A DNA stretch of 43,398 bases from Gammaproteobacteria bacterium (GCA_019654215.1 BPDI01000025.1:1-43398); one strand, 5' to 3'; shown: positions 19,764-30,112, counted from the first letter of the stretch. The notes: generated by a model not told the origin, from the sequence alone. Translations and numbers: made by a program.

Positions 19764-21783
19764 TTAAATCGCTAAGTGCTTTTCGTAGTCCGGCCAGTTT
19801 TTCTCATCGTGGTAACGTAGAAACGCCTTCTGTAGCCTACGTTGATCTAAAACTTTACACACACTCAGTTTTTTACTTTTGTATCTGACTTTCTCTAAAG
19901 GATTTTTTTCTGAATAATACATGGCAGTTGCCAATGCCATAGGCGAGGATAGAAGGTTTGTACCTGGTCTGGTTTGAAGCCGTGTTCTTTTAACCACAGA
20001 CTGAGGTTCAACATATCCTTTGTGTCACAGCCTGGATGGGCAGCAATAAAATATGGAATCAGTACTGTTCTTTTCCTGCTTGTTTGAAAATTTGTCAAAG
20101 AGTTTTTTGAATTCTTCTAGGAAGAAATGCTCGGCTTCATCATCTTAGATAAAGTTTTGTCTTCGCTATGTTCGGGCGCAATTTTTAAATAACCTCCGAC
20201 ATGATGGGTGACTAGCTCTTCGATGTATTCTGGGTCTTTCAAAGCCAGGTCGTATCGCAGTCCAGATGCGACGGCGACACGTTAACTCCTGGAACGGCTC
20301 GTGCACGACGATATAATTTAGTCGTAGGGCTGTGATCGGTGTTTAAGTGTTTACAGATGGTGGGATAAACACAGGAGAGTCGTTTGCAGGATTTCTGGAT
20401 AGTTGGCGATTTGCAATTTAGTTTATACATGTTTGCAGTCGGCCCACCTAGATCTGAAATCGTGCCGGTAAATCCTGGCACTTGATCTCTGATTTTTTCT
20501 ATTTCTCTAATCACAGAATCTTCTGATCGACTTTGAATAATTCTTCCTTCATGTTCTGTAATAGAGCAGAAAGTGCAACCACCGAAACAACCGCGCATGA
20601 TATTGACCGAAGTTTTAATCATGTCATAGGCAGGTATACGGGCATTGCCATAGCTTGGGTGAGGTTTGCGTTGATAAGGCAAGTCAAATACCCAGTCCAT
20701 TTCGTCGGTTTCTAATGGTATGGGCGGAGGATTAACCCAGACGTCCTGGGTGCCATGTTTCTGTACCAATACCTTCCCATTATAAGGATTCGCTTCTTGA
20801 TGCAAAACTCTAGAAGCATGAGCATACAGTGCTGCATCGTTTACTACTTTGTTGAATGAAGGTAAGCGAATGTAGCTGAGTTTGGAATCGAAGTCCGCTT
20901 TTCGCTGCAATGGCAAAGGGATTATTTTTAACGGACTAGGACGATCTTCATTCGGTTTATCCACGCTTTGCTTATTATGGAAATCGTAGGGGTTAGAAAT
21001 TTTGTCGATTTTTGATGGCCAATCAATTCTAGTGGAATCGATCTCGGTCCATTGATCTGGGGTTTCATTTTTTATTAAAGCGGCGCCACGCATATCCCAA
21101 AACTCTTCAATAGTTTTTCCATTGGAGATTTGATGAGCAAGCTCTGCTAAAGCCCGTTCAGCATTTCCAAACAATAGTATGTCCGCATTAGAATCCACTA
21201 AGATAGAACGACGGACCTTATCGCTCCAATAATCGTATTGAGCGATGCGCCGTAAACTTGCTTCTATTCCACCAATCACAATTGGAGTGTCATAGTAAGC
21301 TTCGCGACAACGTTGACTATAAACAATAACGGACCGGTCTGGGCGTTTTCCAGGTTCCGCATCGGGTGTGTAAGCATCATCGCTGCGCAATCTAAGATCT
21401 GCTGTATAGCGATTTATTAAAGAATCCATGTTGCCGCCGGTAATACCAAAAAATAAATTCGGTCTACCTAATTGAGTAAATGCGTCAGCACTCTCCCATT
21501 CTGGTTGGGAAATGATGCCGACACGGAATCCTTGTGCTTCAAGTAGTCTTCCAACAACTGCCATACCGAAGCTGGGATGATCCACATAGGCATCGGCGGT
21601 AACAATAATAATGTCGCAGCTATCCCATCCCATCTCTTCCATTTCCTGTTTTGACATGGGCAAAAATGGCGCCGTGCCGAAACATTCCGCCCAATATTTA
21701 GGATAGGAATAAAGTTTAGGGGGATTGTCGCTATGTCCCTCGGGAATCGAACGCGTTGCCTTCATTGTTGTCATTGTTGTCAT
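19764..21783 (-). CDS. ygiQ: YgiQ-family radical SAM protein (UPF0313), frameshifts near the C-terminus
   Basis: Large radical SAM protein, biochemical role unresolved. N-terminal block: [36 protein letters not shown] sequence, then [20 protein letters not shown]. The radical SAM cluster motif lies in [18 protein letters not shown], followed by [10 protein letters not shown]. Indels cluster at the end: one base missing near 20277 ([18 protein letters not shown]), others near 20115, 20088 and 20063, and one near 19950 ([15 protein letters not shown]). The repaired length is about 670 residues, somewhat shorter than the E. coli protein (739). Start uncertain: TTG 21792 or one of three ATGs (21783, 21774, 21765) that lie in a 9-bp tandem repeat. 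It follows the DUF945 gene by about 20 bases on the same strand. Confidence 0.87.
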
Positions 21784-21789
21784 TGTTGG
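21763..21789. repeat. Three tandem 9-bp units carrying ygiQ start codons
   Basis: On the minus strand the unit is ACAACAATG, three copies with one mismatch in the outermost. Each unit encodes Thr-Thr-Met, so every copy supplies a possible start codon. Slippage would change the N-terminus by three residues without shifting the frame. Confidence 0.75.
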
Positions 21790-21806
21790 CAAATATATGG
21801 CAGATC

Positions 21807-23128
21807 CTAGAAAAACTGGTCGAACGGAGCTTCTTCTCCATTAACGGTGAGCTCGCCATTTTGCAATGAAGCACTAAACAGGATGCGTCCGTTTTCTACA
21901 AGCAAATATCCCTGCTTTACATAGGGACCAACTAGTTCAGCAAACTGACTGCTCATGGTCGCTTGCTGATCCAGGGAGATCTTTAACTGAATTGCTAGTG
22001 CAGCTGCAATTTCTCCAAACTGAGGTTCATTTAAATCAACACGATCGGGAATTCCTGCCCAATCAATGCTTAGGTCAATCGAGTGATCGCCGCCATAGAC
22101 GTTAGTTTCGATTATGTTGTTCAAAACCATACTATTTTGAACCAACAAAAGCGCCATATCCCCTCCAAACGCAGTAGCTTCCGCCATGGCTGCATTGAGA
22201 TTGTTACTACTTATCTGAGATTGAATAGTTCCGAGTATTTCGTAGTAACTTCTAAAAACTTCATTTTGTACTTCGTTAAGTTCCATAGTCCAATTTAGGG
22301 ACTGCACCGGTAATTCGCTTTCGATATTTTCTACCCGAATATTCTGAAAAATATCGATCGCTTGCGGAATTGTGGATGCCTGCATACGCGAATTGGAAGA
22401 CAAATTGGTTAAGTTAAATGGAAAAGGTCTGGTTGAACTAATCGTAGGTATTGATAGAAAAATAGCGCTGGGTGCTAGCAAGTCATTTATTTGTGCCGTA
22501 TTACTTTCAATTTCAATTCCCGCCAGGTTAAAGCTGAATTGAGAATTGCTGTTGTGCACAATAATGTTTCCAACAGATATATTTAAGCTCGCCGAATTAT
22601 CCGCATTGGCGGTTAGGTCTCCGTCAATTCCTGTAAAGATAAAGTTAGTACCGTTTTGATTGTGGTTAACCGGGGCCACATCCAAATCCACTCTTAAGGA
22701 TTGATCTAAGCCAGCAAACAGTGCTATTTCAACTGAAGGAAGCTCAAACGGGATCTGGGTGAGGGCTTGGGTTAGCTCGGAGCTACTAAATCTTGGGTCG
22801 ATGTTTGCGTAGACCAGGCCTATTCTGGGGCCTTCGTCAGTTAAAAATAAAGGACCGTGCTGAATATCGAAATTGAGACGAATACCCAGGGACTCACCTA
22901 ATCCAGGAGAAGTAAAATCGATGTCTATAGTGGCTGCAGTGCGGAACCAACCAATGTCGAATTGGGTATTAGTGACGCTCACCTGTCCTTGAGACTCCGG
23001 TGGCACCAGGTTGATCAAACTGGGGTGGCGTCTCTAATGCCTAAACCTATAATTTTTGGCGTCACGACAAAAATCAGTACTAATGCGATTGAAAGCACGA
23101 GTAATACTTGCAGAATTCGATTAATCAT
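21807..23128 (-). CDS. DUF945 (YdgA-like) membrane-anchored periplasmic protein, one frameshift
   Basis: A single N-terminal membrane anchor ([20 protein letters not shown]) is followed by a large beta-rich domain with [16 protein letters not shown] and [10 protein letters not shown], the pattern of the DUF945/YdgA family (GxxxxxHGP motif). The C-terminus holds the conserved [20 protein letters not shown] element. The frame is interrupted once near 23022: one missing base restores [17 protein letters not shown] and joins the anchor to the domain, giving 440 residues. Function is not established; family members are large envelope proteins. It lies directly upstream of ygiQ on the same strand. 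Confidence 0.75.
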
Positions 23129-23239
23129 AGGGGGCTTAACTACGGCAATAAAACTCACCACTAAAACACTATAGCAGGTATTTATTGGTACTTGTGGCGT
23201 TACAGTATTAAATGCATATAAATAAAATCAATTTGTGAA

Positions 23240-23881
23240 CTAGTCATCTTTATGGGGGCTAATTTTATAGGCACAGCGTCTTGCCCCAGCAAATAAGTGA
23301 TCTACCCGCTCCACGGTGGCAGATTCAGTGAATAATTCACTGAAGCAATTAAGTTCAGCGCGGCAAAGATGTTGGCATTTTTCTGCTGCGGCACGGATAG
23401 GGCAGTGATTCTCAATAAGTAGCCATCCATCCGGTAGCAAACGTACTTCGGCCATATAGCCTTCCTCGCTGCGCAATTCGGCTAGCCTCTTAATACGGCC
23501 TTGGATGTCTTCCCCGGCAGCCTGCAATTCCTGTAGATAGTGCTGTTTGATTTGGTCATTTCGGCTATCAATCAACTGATTCATCGAGTCTTCCCCTAGG
23601 TCTGAACGAATAACGTCTAGTAGTTCTAGGGTTAGTTGAGGGTATCCGTCCGGGAAGCGTTGGTGACCCGTCTGGGTAAGGCGCCAAAGATGGACCGGGC
23701 GACCGCGGGTTTGTTTCTCCTCCCGAGTTTGGGTTACAAAGCCCTTATTCTCCAGCTCTGCGAGGTGTTGACGTACCCCCATTGTTGTCATATCTAGCTG
23801 ATTTGAAAGAATTTTTACCGATTGCTCCCCTCGCGTCTTGAGGCGCTGGAGTATTTTTTCCTGCGATTTAGCGAGATCCAT
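23240..23881 (-). CDS. SufR-like Fe-S-dependent HTH regulator
   Basis: 213 residues, intact. N-terminal winged helix of the ArsR/DeoR type (KILQRLKTRGEQSVKILSNQ, LDMTTMGVRQHLAELENKG, wing TRGRPVHLWRLT). The C-terminal domain has five cysteines at 160, 169, 173, 179 and 203 (ENHCPIRAAAEKC, HLCRAELNCF, ARRCAYKI), closely matching the cluster-binding layout of SufR, which represses suf operons when it carries a [4Fe-4S] cluster. No suf genes are in the window, so the regulon is unknown. Two matching inverted repeats upstream suggest autoregulation, perhaps of a divergent transcript as well. Confidence 0.85.
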   Translation of the reverse strand: MDLAKSQEKILQRLKTRGEQSVKILSNQLDMTTMGVRQHLAELENKGFVTQTREEKQTRGRPVHLWRLTQTGHQRFPDGYPQLTLELLDVIRSDLGEDSMNQLIDSRNDQIKQHYLQELQAAGEDIQGRIKRLAELRSEEGYMAEVRLLPDGWLLIENHCPIRAAAEKCQHLCRAELNCFSELFTESATVERVDHLFAGARRCAYKISPHKDD

Positions 23882-23915
23882 GATTTACTCCTCTTTAAGG
23901 CGCATATCGGCAGTT

Positions 23916-23939
23916 TAAATAAAGCATTTACTTTATTTA
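23916..23939. promoter_or_regulatory. Inverted repeat 1, putative operator of the SufR-like regulator
   Basis: Perfect 9-base arms TAAATAAAG / CTTTATTTA with a six-base spacer (CATTTA), 35 bases upstream of the regulator's start codon. The inner core TAAAG-N6-CTTTA recurs in a second repeat nearby. Confidence 0.6.
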
Positions 23940-23962
23940 TCTCTTACATTCCATTTCTAAAA

Positions 23963-23984
23963 TAGTAAAGAAATTACTTTACTA
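23963..23984. promoter_or_regulatory. Inverted repeat 2, putative operator of the SufR-like regulator
   Basis: Perfect 8-base arms TAGTAAAG / CTTTACTA with a six-base spacer (AAATTA). It shares the core TAAAG-N6-CTTTA with repeat 1; the centres are 46 bases apart, just over four helical turns. The N6 spacing is the same as in the cyanobacterial SufR site CAAC-N6-GTTG (established knowledge); the base sequence differs. Confidence 0.6.
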
Positions 23985-24272
23985 AAAAGCAGATACTTAA
24001 ACATACCTGCATATCCCTCGGAGACTTCCATCCCTTTGGCTACTGCCCATGCGCTCGTTTTGGGAGAGTAAAGCAGTTATGCAAACCTAACTGAAGAATC
24101 AGGAGCGAAATTTCCAAGAGAACTACGGTAATTGTCTAGATTGGGGGGATACGGTGAGTATTTAACTGTAGCCTGATAGAACGGATCGACTACTCCCAAT
24201 AGTTAATTGATTAGTATAGGATGAGTTTTGAACTTAAGCCTTGGTATTTCCATTTCACAGGCAAAGCAGTTA
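23985..24272. other. putP upstream region
   Basis: 288 bases between the second inverted repeat and putP. No gene or clear hairpin is seen. An in-frame TTG at 24228 could start putP 15 codons earlier, but those codons have no match in the family N-terminus as I know it. Confidence 0.35.
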
Positions 24273-25745
24273 ATGAGTTTTGACGCTCCTCTCTTAGTTA
24301 CCTTTGTCGCTTATTTATTACTCATACTCTTTCTCGGCGTAAAAGCTTACCGGCGAACCCATAACCTGGGCGACTATATTCTTGGCGGTCGAAAACTTGG
24401 CTCTGTAGTTACGGCTTTGAGTGTTGGAGCTTCGGATATGAGTGGTTGGTTGTTATTAGGGCTACCTGGCGCTATTTATCTTTCTGGCATTAGCGAGATT
24501 TGGATTGGCGTTGGATTAGTCATTGGTGCCTACTTAAATTGGTTATTCGTCTCTCGACCTTTAAGGGTATTTAGTCATGAAGCAAACAATTCTCTAACGC
24601 TACCGGATTATTTTGAGAACCGTTTTAATGATAATAGTCGAATACTCCGAGTAATTTCTGCTGTAGTGATCTTATTATTTTTTACTTTTTATACCGCCTC
24701 TGGATTAGTAGGTGGTGCAATTCTTTTCGAAAATAGTTTTGGCTTACAATACAGTACAGCCCTTTTGGCAGGGGCATTTATTATCGTTGCTTACACTTTT
24801 GTCGGTGGCTTTCTAGCGGTAGCTTGGACTGATGCCATACAAGCCTTACTTATGCTGGTGGCATTGCTAATAGCACCTTTGGTGGTTATCAATGGAGCAG
24901 GGGGAGGCAGTGTTGTAATTGATCAGATGCTAGCTGCAAACTCGCAGAGCACTAGTCTTTTTGCCAACATGACCTTTATCGGATTTATATCTTTAATCGC
25001 CTGGGGTTTGGGTTATGTCGGCCAGCCTCATATCCTCGCTCGTTTTATGGCGGTTGAAAGTCCATTAAAACTTATCTCCGCTCGGCGTATTGCAATGAGC
25101 TGGATGATCATCGTATTAATTGGATCGGTATCCACCGGTCTCGCCGGCATCGCATATTTTGTAGATCAACCTCTTGCCAATCCAGAAACAGTTTTTATCG
25201 CGTTAAGCCAGAGTCTATTTAATCCCTGGGTAGCTGGCATAATTACTGCGGCGATTTTGTCGGCGATCATGTCCACTATCGATTCACAGTTATTAGTTTC
25301 ATCTAGCGTCATCGGTGAAGATTTTTATCGGGTGTTTGTCCATCCTGATGCATCTGAAAAAGAACTGTTATTGGTAAGTCGCATCGCTGTAATTGTTATC
25401 GCATTGCTAGCTTTAACGATTGCCAGTGACCGCGACAGTCGCGTTTTAGATTTAGTCAGCTATGCTTGGGCTGGATTCGGTGCGTCTTTCGGGCCGGTAA
25501 TAGTGTTCTCATTATTCTGGCGCAGAATGACTGCGCTCTCCGCAGTAGCGGGTATAGTAATTGGCGCAGCGACTGTAGTTGTTTGGTCAAATTTATCCGG
25601 AGGTATCTTTGATCTATATGAAATCGTTCCTGGTTTTCTATTTGCATCGGTTGCAATAGCTGTAATTAGCGCATTGAAACCAGAGCGGAACGACTTGACC
25701 TTAAAAAAATATGATGATGTGCAGGGGCTGCTGGTTGCATCTTAA
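24273..25745 (+). CDS. putP: Sodium/proline symporter
   Basis: Solute:sodium symporter (SSS family) for Na+-coupled proline uptake across the inner membrane. Starting at ATG 24273 gives 490 residues that align from the first helix with E. coli PutP. Landmarks: NLGDYILGGRKLGSVVTALS, VGASDMSGWLLLGLPGAIYL (Na+ site region), LPDYFENRF, FVGGFLAVAWTDAIQALLM and SAIMSTIDSQLLVSSSVIGE. About 13 hydrophobic helices are apparent. The frame is intact. No putA lies next to it; the nearest upstream element is the SufR-like regulator with its repeats. Specificity for proline rests on the close match to PutP rather than to PanF or glucose symporters. Confidence 0.9.
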   Translation: MSFDAPLLVTFVAYLLLILFLGVKAYRRTHNLGDYILGGRKLGSVVTALSVGASDMSGWLLLGLPGAIYLSGISEIWIGVGLVIGAYLNWLFVSRPLRVFSHEANNSLTLPDYFENRFNDNSRILRVISAVVILLFFTFYTASGLVGGAILFENSFGLQYSTALLAGAFIIVAYTFVGGFLAVAWTDAIQALLMLVALLIAPLVVINGAGGGSVVIDQMLAANSQSTSLFANMTFIGFISLIAWGLGYVGQPHILARFMAVESPLKLISARRIAMSWMIIVLIGSVSTGLAGIAYFVDQPLANPETVFIALSQSLFNPWVAGIITAAILSAIMSTIDSQLLVSSSVIGEDFYRVFVHPDASEKELLLVSRIAVIVIALLALTIASDRDSRVLDLVSYAWAGFGASFGPVIVFSLFWRRMTALSAVAGIVIGAATVVVWSNLSGGIFDLYEIVPGFLFASVAIAVISALKPERNDLTLKKYDDVQGLLVAS

Positions 25746-25924
25746 GCGCTGCTCCAATTTTCAGATTTTGGCTACACCCAACGGCTTCTGAGTACCCGAG
25801 CTCAGCTGGGTGAGACGAATACTTTTCGCTATGTGAAATCAGCGCGAGAGCCGAACAACTCGCCATGGATCGTGGGGTTGGTGTACGGGAAAAAACTTAG
25901 ATGTCGCGCCATGGATGCTATGAG

Positions 25925-25930
25925 TAATAT
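25925..25930 (+). promoter_or_regulatory. Putative -10 element of the tRNA-Arg gene
   Basis: TAATAT 15 bases upstream of the tRNA. No good -35 box is seen at 16-18 bases, so this is only a weak promoter call. Confidence 0.35.
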
Positions 25931-25945
25931 ACTCAACAAATCTTG

Positions 25946-26022
25946 GTCCCCGTGGCACAACTGGATAGCGCGGCCCCCTCCTAAGGGGCAGGTTGCAGGT
26001 TCGACCCCTGCCGGGGACACCA
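25946..26022 (+). tRNA. tRNA-Arg (anticodon CCT)
   Basis: 77 bases with encoded CCA. The acceptor arms GTCCCCG / CGGGGAC pair fully (7 bp). The anticodon stem GCCCC / GGGGC encloses the loop CTCCTAA, with anticodon CCT. The T arm GCAGG-TTCGACC-CCTGC is perfect. The sequence closely resembles E. coli argW, the AGG decoder. The 3' end could serve as an attachment site for integrases, but none is nearby. Confidence 0.95.
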
Positions 26023-26064
26023 TTATCGCCCTTATTTTTAACAATCTAATTTAAAAACATCTTT

Positions 26065-26989
26065 TTATTCACTATAGGGCAAACTTTGAATTTTTAGGAA
26101 AGTTTCTAATTTATTTGCAAATGCAAAATTCTCCTGATTTTCCACTGCCGATATATTAAGAATAGCCAATACCAAACTAGATTCTGTGGAATCGGCAGGC
26201 CTATTACTAACAGCCATAACCTCAGCGGGGGCTTTTATTTTCATCCCCTATCTGGAGCAACTCATCACTAGCATCCACTGGATGTTCGCTGGCTAATAAG
26301 TACAAGCGTTTTTTTGGTTTGCTGCGGTAAAACATCCGTGCCACTACTTCCTGTCCGGTATAACAGCCCTTATTAAAGTCAATGACACCGGAAATGTCGA
26401 AGTTCAACAACTGTGGTGTGTATTCCTCCACCGCTTCGCTATCAACGTGCATTATTCCAGCTTTCAAGTCCTCTCGATTCCATTTGTCTAGATTTGAGTC
26501 GGCTTCGTAATTCTTTTCGATATCAGCAATCAAATCAGCATCGTTACACCACAATTCAAATCGAGGAGTCTGACTGGCAATGCGCAACAATAGCCCCCTG
26601 GTACCCCTATACAATTTCCGATTTCGGCAGGTAATGATCCAAATCTGCTATTGAGAAAATTTGCGGCGTCGTCACCAACGAAACCGAATGCACGAATAAT
26701 TACCGTATCAATCTTCAATTCTACTTTTGAAAACACAGGGGTACTTGGATAGGGTGGCGAGTGTAGCTTCGGCGGTTCCGCCAGTAGTACGCAAAACGCA
26801 ATCGTTTTGGTGTAATGCTATCTGGAAATCTGTAACGACTCGCCCTTTCAGATTACAAATTGCACCTGATAAAGATTTGGATTCTGTTAAGGCATAGACA
26901 TCACAGGTTATTTGTCCCTGCAGGAATTGAATCACGTCAGGGCCACTGGCGCGAATGAACTCGAATGTGTTTAGGTCAATTATTTTCAT
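26065..26989 (-). CDS. ygfZ: YgfZ/GcvT-domain folate-binding protein, frameshifts
   Basis: Folate-binding protein that supports Fe-S cluster assembly or repair and tRNA modification (MiaB). The signature KGCYTGQEVVARM (family K-G-C-Y-x-G-Q-E) is present, as is the N-terminal FLQGQITCDV. Indels occur near 26735 (restores KYPVFSKVELKIDTV-like reading), near 26600 (joins the GYCCAL and LRIASQTPRFELW segments) and near 26228 (restores PAEVMAVSNRPADSTESS). The repaired end is LKIQSLPYSE before TAA at 26065, about 308 residues. It is divergent from sdhE, the same arrangement as in E. coli, and both serve Fe-S/flavin enzyme maturation. Confidence 0.85.
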
Positions 26990-27062
26990 TAAATTTCTGA
27001 ATCTACTGATTTAATAACAGGTTGTTGCTTTAACTTCCCAGGTTACAGTATAAAATTATCAT

Positions 27063-27317
27063 ATGGAGGAACTGGATAAGCAAAAAATCTTCTGGCACAG
27101 CCGTCGCGGAATGTTAGAGCTCGATCTCTTGTTAGTTCCGTTCGTCGATGATGTATTTGCGCAACTCGATCATGAAGAGCAAGTATTATATTCCAAGTTT
27201 TTGGAAGAAGAGGACCAGGATCTCTTTGCCTGGCTGCTTGGAACTGCTGCTCCACCAAACGAAGCATTCGAAAAAATAATTGCCAAAATTTTAGCGCATA
27301 GTAAGAAACCGACATAA
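27063..27317 (+). CDS. sdhE: FAD assembly factor SdhE (YgfY)
   Basis: 84-residue helical-bundle protein that promotes covalent FAD attachment to SdhA and related flavoproteins. The key RGMLELD motif (family RGxxE) sits at residues 15-21, followed by DEEDQDLF-type acidic sequence and WLLG. ATG 27063 gives the family length and N-terminus. Divergent from ygfZ with a 73-base promoter gap. The E. coli partner ygfX is missing and nadB follows on the other strand. The frame is intact. Confidence 0.92.
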   Translation: MEELDKQKIFWHSRRGMLELDLLLVPFVDDVFAQLDHEEQVLYSKFLEEEDQDLFAWLLGTAAPPNEAFEKIIAKILAHSKKPT

Positions 27318-27396
27318 GCTCCCAATCTGCTTAGGTCATTCCATTTGCTGTTAATCAATCATTCACTCTCTTCCATAACTGTGCTTCAGATAGCAT

Positions 27397-29109
27397 TTAG
27401 GTTTCGATATTCCTGTGGCTATGCATAACTCCTGGCAACGGATTATTGCAAACCATGTTTAGTGATTTTTTGGATGAGAGGATTGTATCTTTTGCCGTCG
27501 GTGCTGCTTCAGGGAAATCCAAGGTGAAATGTAAGCCTCGGCTCTCTTCCCGTTGCAGCGCACAGGAAATAATCAATTCGGAAACTAGCGCCAGGTTTCG
27601 TAGCTCCAGATTGTCATTCGTGACCTTGTGCTTGATGTAATAGTCCCGGACTTCTTCTCGTAGTAATTTTATACGTCGGTCTGCCATCTCCAAGCGTTTG
27701 CTGTTACGAACAATGCCTACGAAATCCCACATTAATCGCCGAATCTCATCCCAATTGTGAGAGACCAGCACCTCATCATCTGAATCTGTTACCCGGCTCT
27801 CATCCCAGTCTGCAATTGCTTCGACGAATTCTGTTTTTGAGATCTTTTCGCCAATACTGCTCGCCGCACCAAAGGCAACCACAAAACATTCCAGCAAAGA
27901 ATTACTTGCCATGCGATTAGCGCCATGCAGGCCGGTAAAACTGGTTTCGCCAATTGCATAGAGATTGCTGATGTCAGTTTCTCCTTGTGCGCTAACAATT
28001 ACTCCACCGCAAGTGTAATGAGCCGCTGGAACTACAGGTATACGTTCCTTGGTAATATCGATTCCAAATTCCAGACAACGTTTATAGATTGTAGGGAAGT
28101 GCTCTATAGTAAACTCAGGGGGTTGATGTGTGATATTCAGAAATACGCAGTCACAACCGAGTCGTTTCATCTCATAGTCGATAGCACGCGCAACTATGTC
28201 TCTCGGAGCTAAATCTTCACGAGAGTCAAAGCTCGGCATAAAACGAGTACCGTCGGGTAATTCAAGTTTGGCACCTTCCCCTCGCAATGCTTCAGTAATT
28301 AAAAAAGATTTTGCGTGTGGGTGATAAAGACAGGTGGGGTGGAACTGATTGAACTCCATATTGGCTACGCGACATCCCGCACGCCAGGCCATTGCAATGC
28401 CGTCACCGCTCGCTCCATCTGGATTGGTGGTATAGAGGTAGGCTTTACTGGCACCGCCAGTGGCAAGTACTACAAATTTCGCAGAAATTGTTTCAACTTG
28501 CGAAGTTTCCTGGTTTAGCACATATACTCCCACACAGACCGGCTGTGAAGCGTTCTCAGAGCTTTGTGTCACTAAATCTACAGCGGTGCACCCTTCAAGC
28601 AAAGTGATATTAGGGTGGGTCACAGCGCGTTTTTGCAATGTTTCAAACACAGCTTTGCCAGTGGCATCAGTAGCATGAATAATTCGACGATGGCTATGGC
28701 CGCCTTCCTGGGTCAAATGCAGTGAACTAAGTTCTGCCGCTTCAATATCACGGTCAGATTTTTTTTCGGATTTCTGAGGCTTAGTAGTAAATGGGACACC
28801 TTGCTCTATTAACCAGCTGACTGCTTCGGCGCTGCGGGAAACCATGTACTCGACAATATTGCGATGACATAGATCAACTCCGGCAGTTAAAGTATCTTCA
28901 ACATGGGATTCGATGCTATCGGCTTCATCTAACACGGCTGCAATGCCTCCTTGCGCGTAAAAGGTTGCTCCCTCACTTAAAATACCTTTGCTTAAGACTG
29001 TGACCTGAGCAAAATCGGCGCTTCTCAAAGCTAGGGTCAGCCCGGCGGCACCGCTGCCAATGATTAGAATTTCCGCCTTTTTAGTAATATTTTGTGAGTT
29101 CTGCGCCAT
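27397..29109 (-). CDS. nadB: L-aspartate oxidase
   Basis: FAD-dependent oxidation of L-aspartate to iminoaspartate, first step of de novo NAD synthesis. 570 residues, intact. FAD dinucleotide fold [15 protein letters not shown] near residue 17, [13 protein letters not shown], the active-site region [21 protein letters not shown] ([13 protein letters not shown]), [29 protein letters not shown] and [19 protein letters not shown]. It has the C-terminal helical domain of the fumarate reductase/SdhA superfamily. Start ATG 29109 follows GAAGGGA. Divergent from rpoE, as in E. coli and Pseudomonas. Confidence 0.94.
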   Translation of the reverse strand: MAQNSQNITKKAEILIIGSGAAGLTLALRSADFAQVTVLSKGILSEGATFYAQGGIAAVLDEADSIESHVEDTLTAGVDLCHRNIVEYMVSRSAEAVSWLIEQGVPFTTKPQKSEKKSDRDIEAAELSSLHLTQEGGHSHRRIIHATDATGKAVFETLQKRAVTHPNITLLEGCTAVDLVTQSSENASQPVCVGVYVLNQETSQVETISAKFVVLATGGASKAYLYTTNPDGASGDGIAMAWRAGCRVANMEFNQFHPTCLYHPHAKSFLITEALRGEGAKLELPDGTRFMPSFDSREDLAPRDIVARAIDYEMKRLGCDCVFLNITHQPPEFTIEHFPTIYKRCLEFGIDITKERIPVVPAAHYTCGGVIVSAQGETDISNLYAIGETSFTGLHGANRMASNSLLECFVVAFGAASSIGEKISKTEFVEAIADWDESRVTDSDDEVLVSHNWDEIRRLMWDFVGIVRNSKRLEMADRRIKLLREEVRDYYIKHKVTNDNLELRNLALVSELIISCALQREESRGLHFTLDFPEAAPTAKDTILSSKKSLNMVCNNPLPGVMHSHRNIET

Positions 29110-29474
29110 ATTCCCTTCTCTTCACAGTGGCAGGAGATTCACTGAGCGATTTACTGCTATTCTACCCGTTTGCATATAAGTATCTGAAATTTTTATGTTT
29201 ATTATGCTGAGATCAGTTTCGTATTTGAAATAACCTATTGCAATACGGTGCTGCATTTCAGAGGCGGTGGTCAAATTCGTGAGTATTGAGCAACAATGCT
29301 TACTTCCCAAAGTCCATTAGGATGTAAAACGGTAGAAATTATTTTTCGGACTAGTCACATTATTTTCAATTTTCACAGAACTTTTGTCATCACTTACTGT
29401 CTATTTCGCAGGTCATGCTCATTTGTTCCTAGTGGTGAATTAACAAAGCATCAGCAATAACGGAGAAGGAACGA
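29110..29474. other. nadB / rpoE divergent intergenic region
   Basis: 365 bases with no gene that I can support. It should contain the nadB promoter and the rpoE promoters; one sigma-E-like promoter is listed separately at 29378-29404. Confidence 0.5.
29378..29404 (+). promoter_or_regulatory. Possible sigma-E autoregulatory promoter of rpoE
   Basis: GAACTT at 29378-29383, a 16-base spacer and TCTAT at 29400-29404, resembling the sigma-E pattern GGAACTT-N16-TCtgA. It lies 70 bases before the rpoE ATG. The -10 is imperfect, so this is an inference. Confidence 0.45.
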
Positions 29475-30044
29475 ATGGCAGAGGATACTGATCAACAATT
29501 AGTTGACAGGGTCTTGAGTGGTAACAAGAACGCATTCGATATGTTAGTTCTTCGCTACCAACATAGAGTCGCTGCCCTAATAGGACGATTTATACACGAT
29601 ACACAGGAAGCAGAAGATGTTTGCCAGGAGGCGTTCATCAAAGCTTACCGGGCTTTGCCCTTGTTTCGGGGAGACAGTGCTTTTTATACCTGGCTTTACC
29701 GAATTGCAGTAAACACTGCAAAGAATCATCTTGTTTCCAAGAACCGTAGGCCACCAGCCAGTGATCTTGAAATCGATGAGGCAGAGGTGAGTGAGATTGG
29801 AACTGTACTTAGGGAAATTGAAAATCCCGAAGCCAGTCTGGCTACAGAAAAGCTAAAACAGGCCATCACTGGTGCGATTGAAGATTTGCCAGAAGATTTA
29901 CGAACAGCTTTTACCTTACGCGAATTTTCTGGATTGAGTTACGAAGATATTACTGAGGTGATGGATTGCCCAGTCGGAACGGTAAGATCTCGAATTTTTC
30001 GCGCCAGGGAAGCGATTGATAAGAAGATTAGAGAGTTGTTGTGA
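29475..30044 (+). CDS. rpoE: Envelope-stress sigma factor RpoE (AlgU type)
   Basis: ECF sigma factor directing the response to misfolded outer-membrane proteins. 189 residues, intact, with a strong GGAGAAGGA site before the ATG. Region 2: FDMLVLRYQHRVAALIGRFI, then DTQEAEDVCQEAFIKAYRAL and FYTWLYRIAVNTAKNHL. Region 4: LREFSGLSYEDITEVMDCPV followed by GTVRSRIFRAREAI. This places it in the RpoE/AlgU group rather than other ECF classes. It is followed by its anti-sigma factor gene and a MucD protease. Confidence 0.95.
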   Translation: MAEDTDQQLVDRVLSGNKNAFDMLVLRYQHRVAALIGRFIHDTQEAEDVCQEAFIKAYRALPLFRGDSAFYTWLYRIAVNTAKNHLVSKNRRPPASDLEIDEAEVSEIGTVLREIENPEASLATEKLKQAITGAIEDLPEDLRTAFTLREFSGLSYEDITEVMDCPVGTVRSRIFRAREAIDKKIRELL

Positions 30045-30112
30045 GTTGAAAAATCGCATTTGCATTAAGCCACCAAAATCAATAAAAATTGGGTGGTGAA
30101 AAGGGGTACAGT

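Noticed and set aside
25946..26022. tRNA-Arg 3' end as an integration site of a mobile element
   Set aside because: No integrase, no direct repeat of the tRNA end and no foreign genes were seen on either side.
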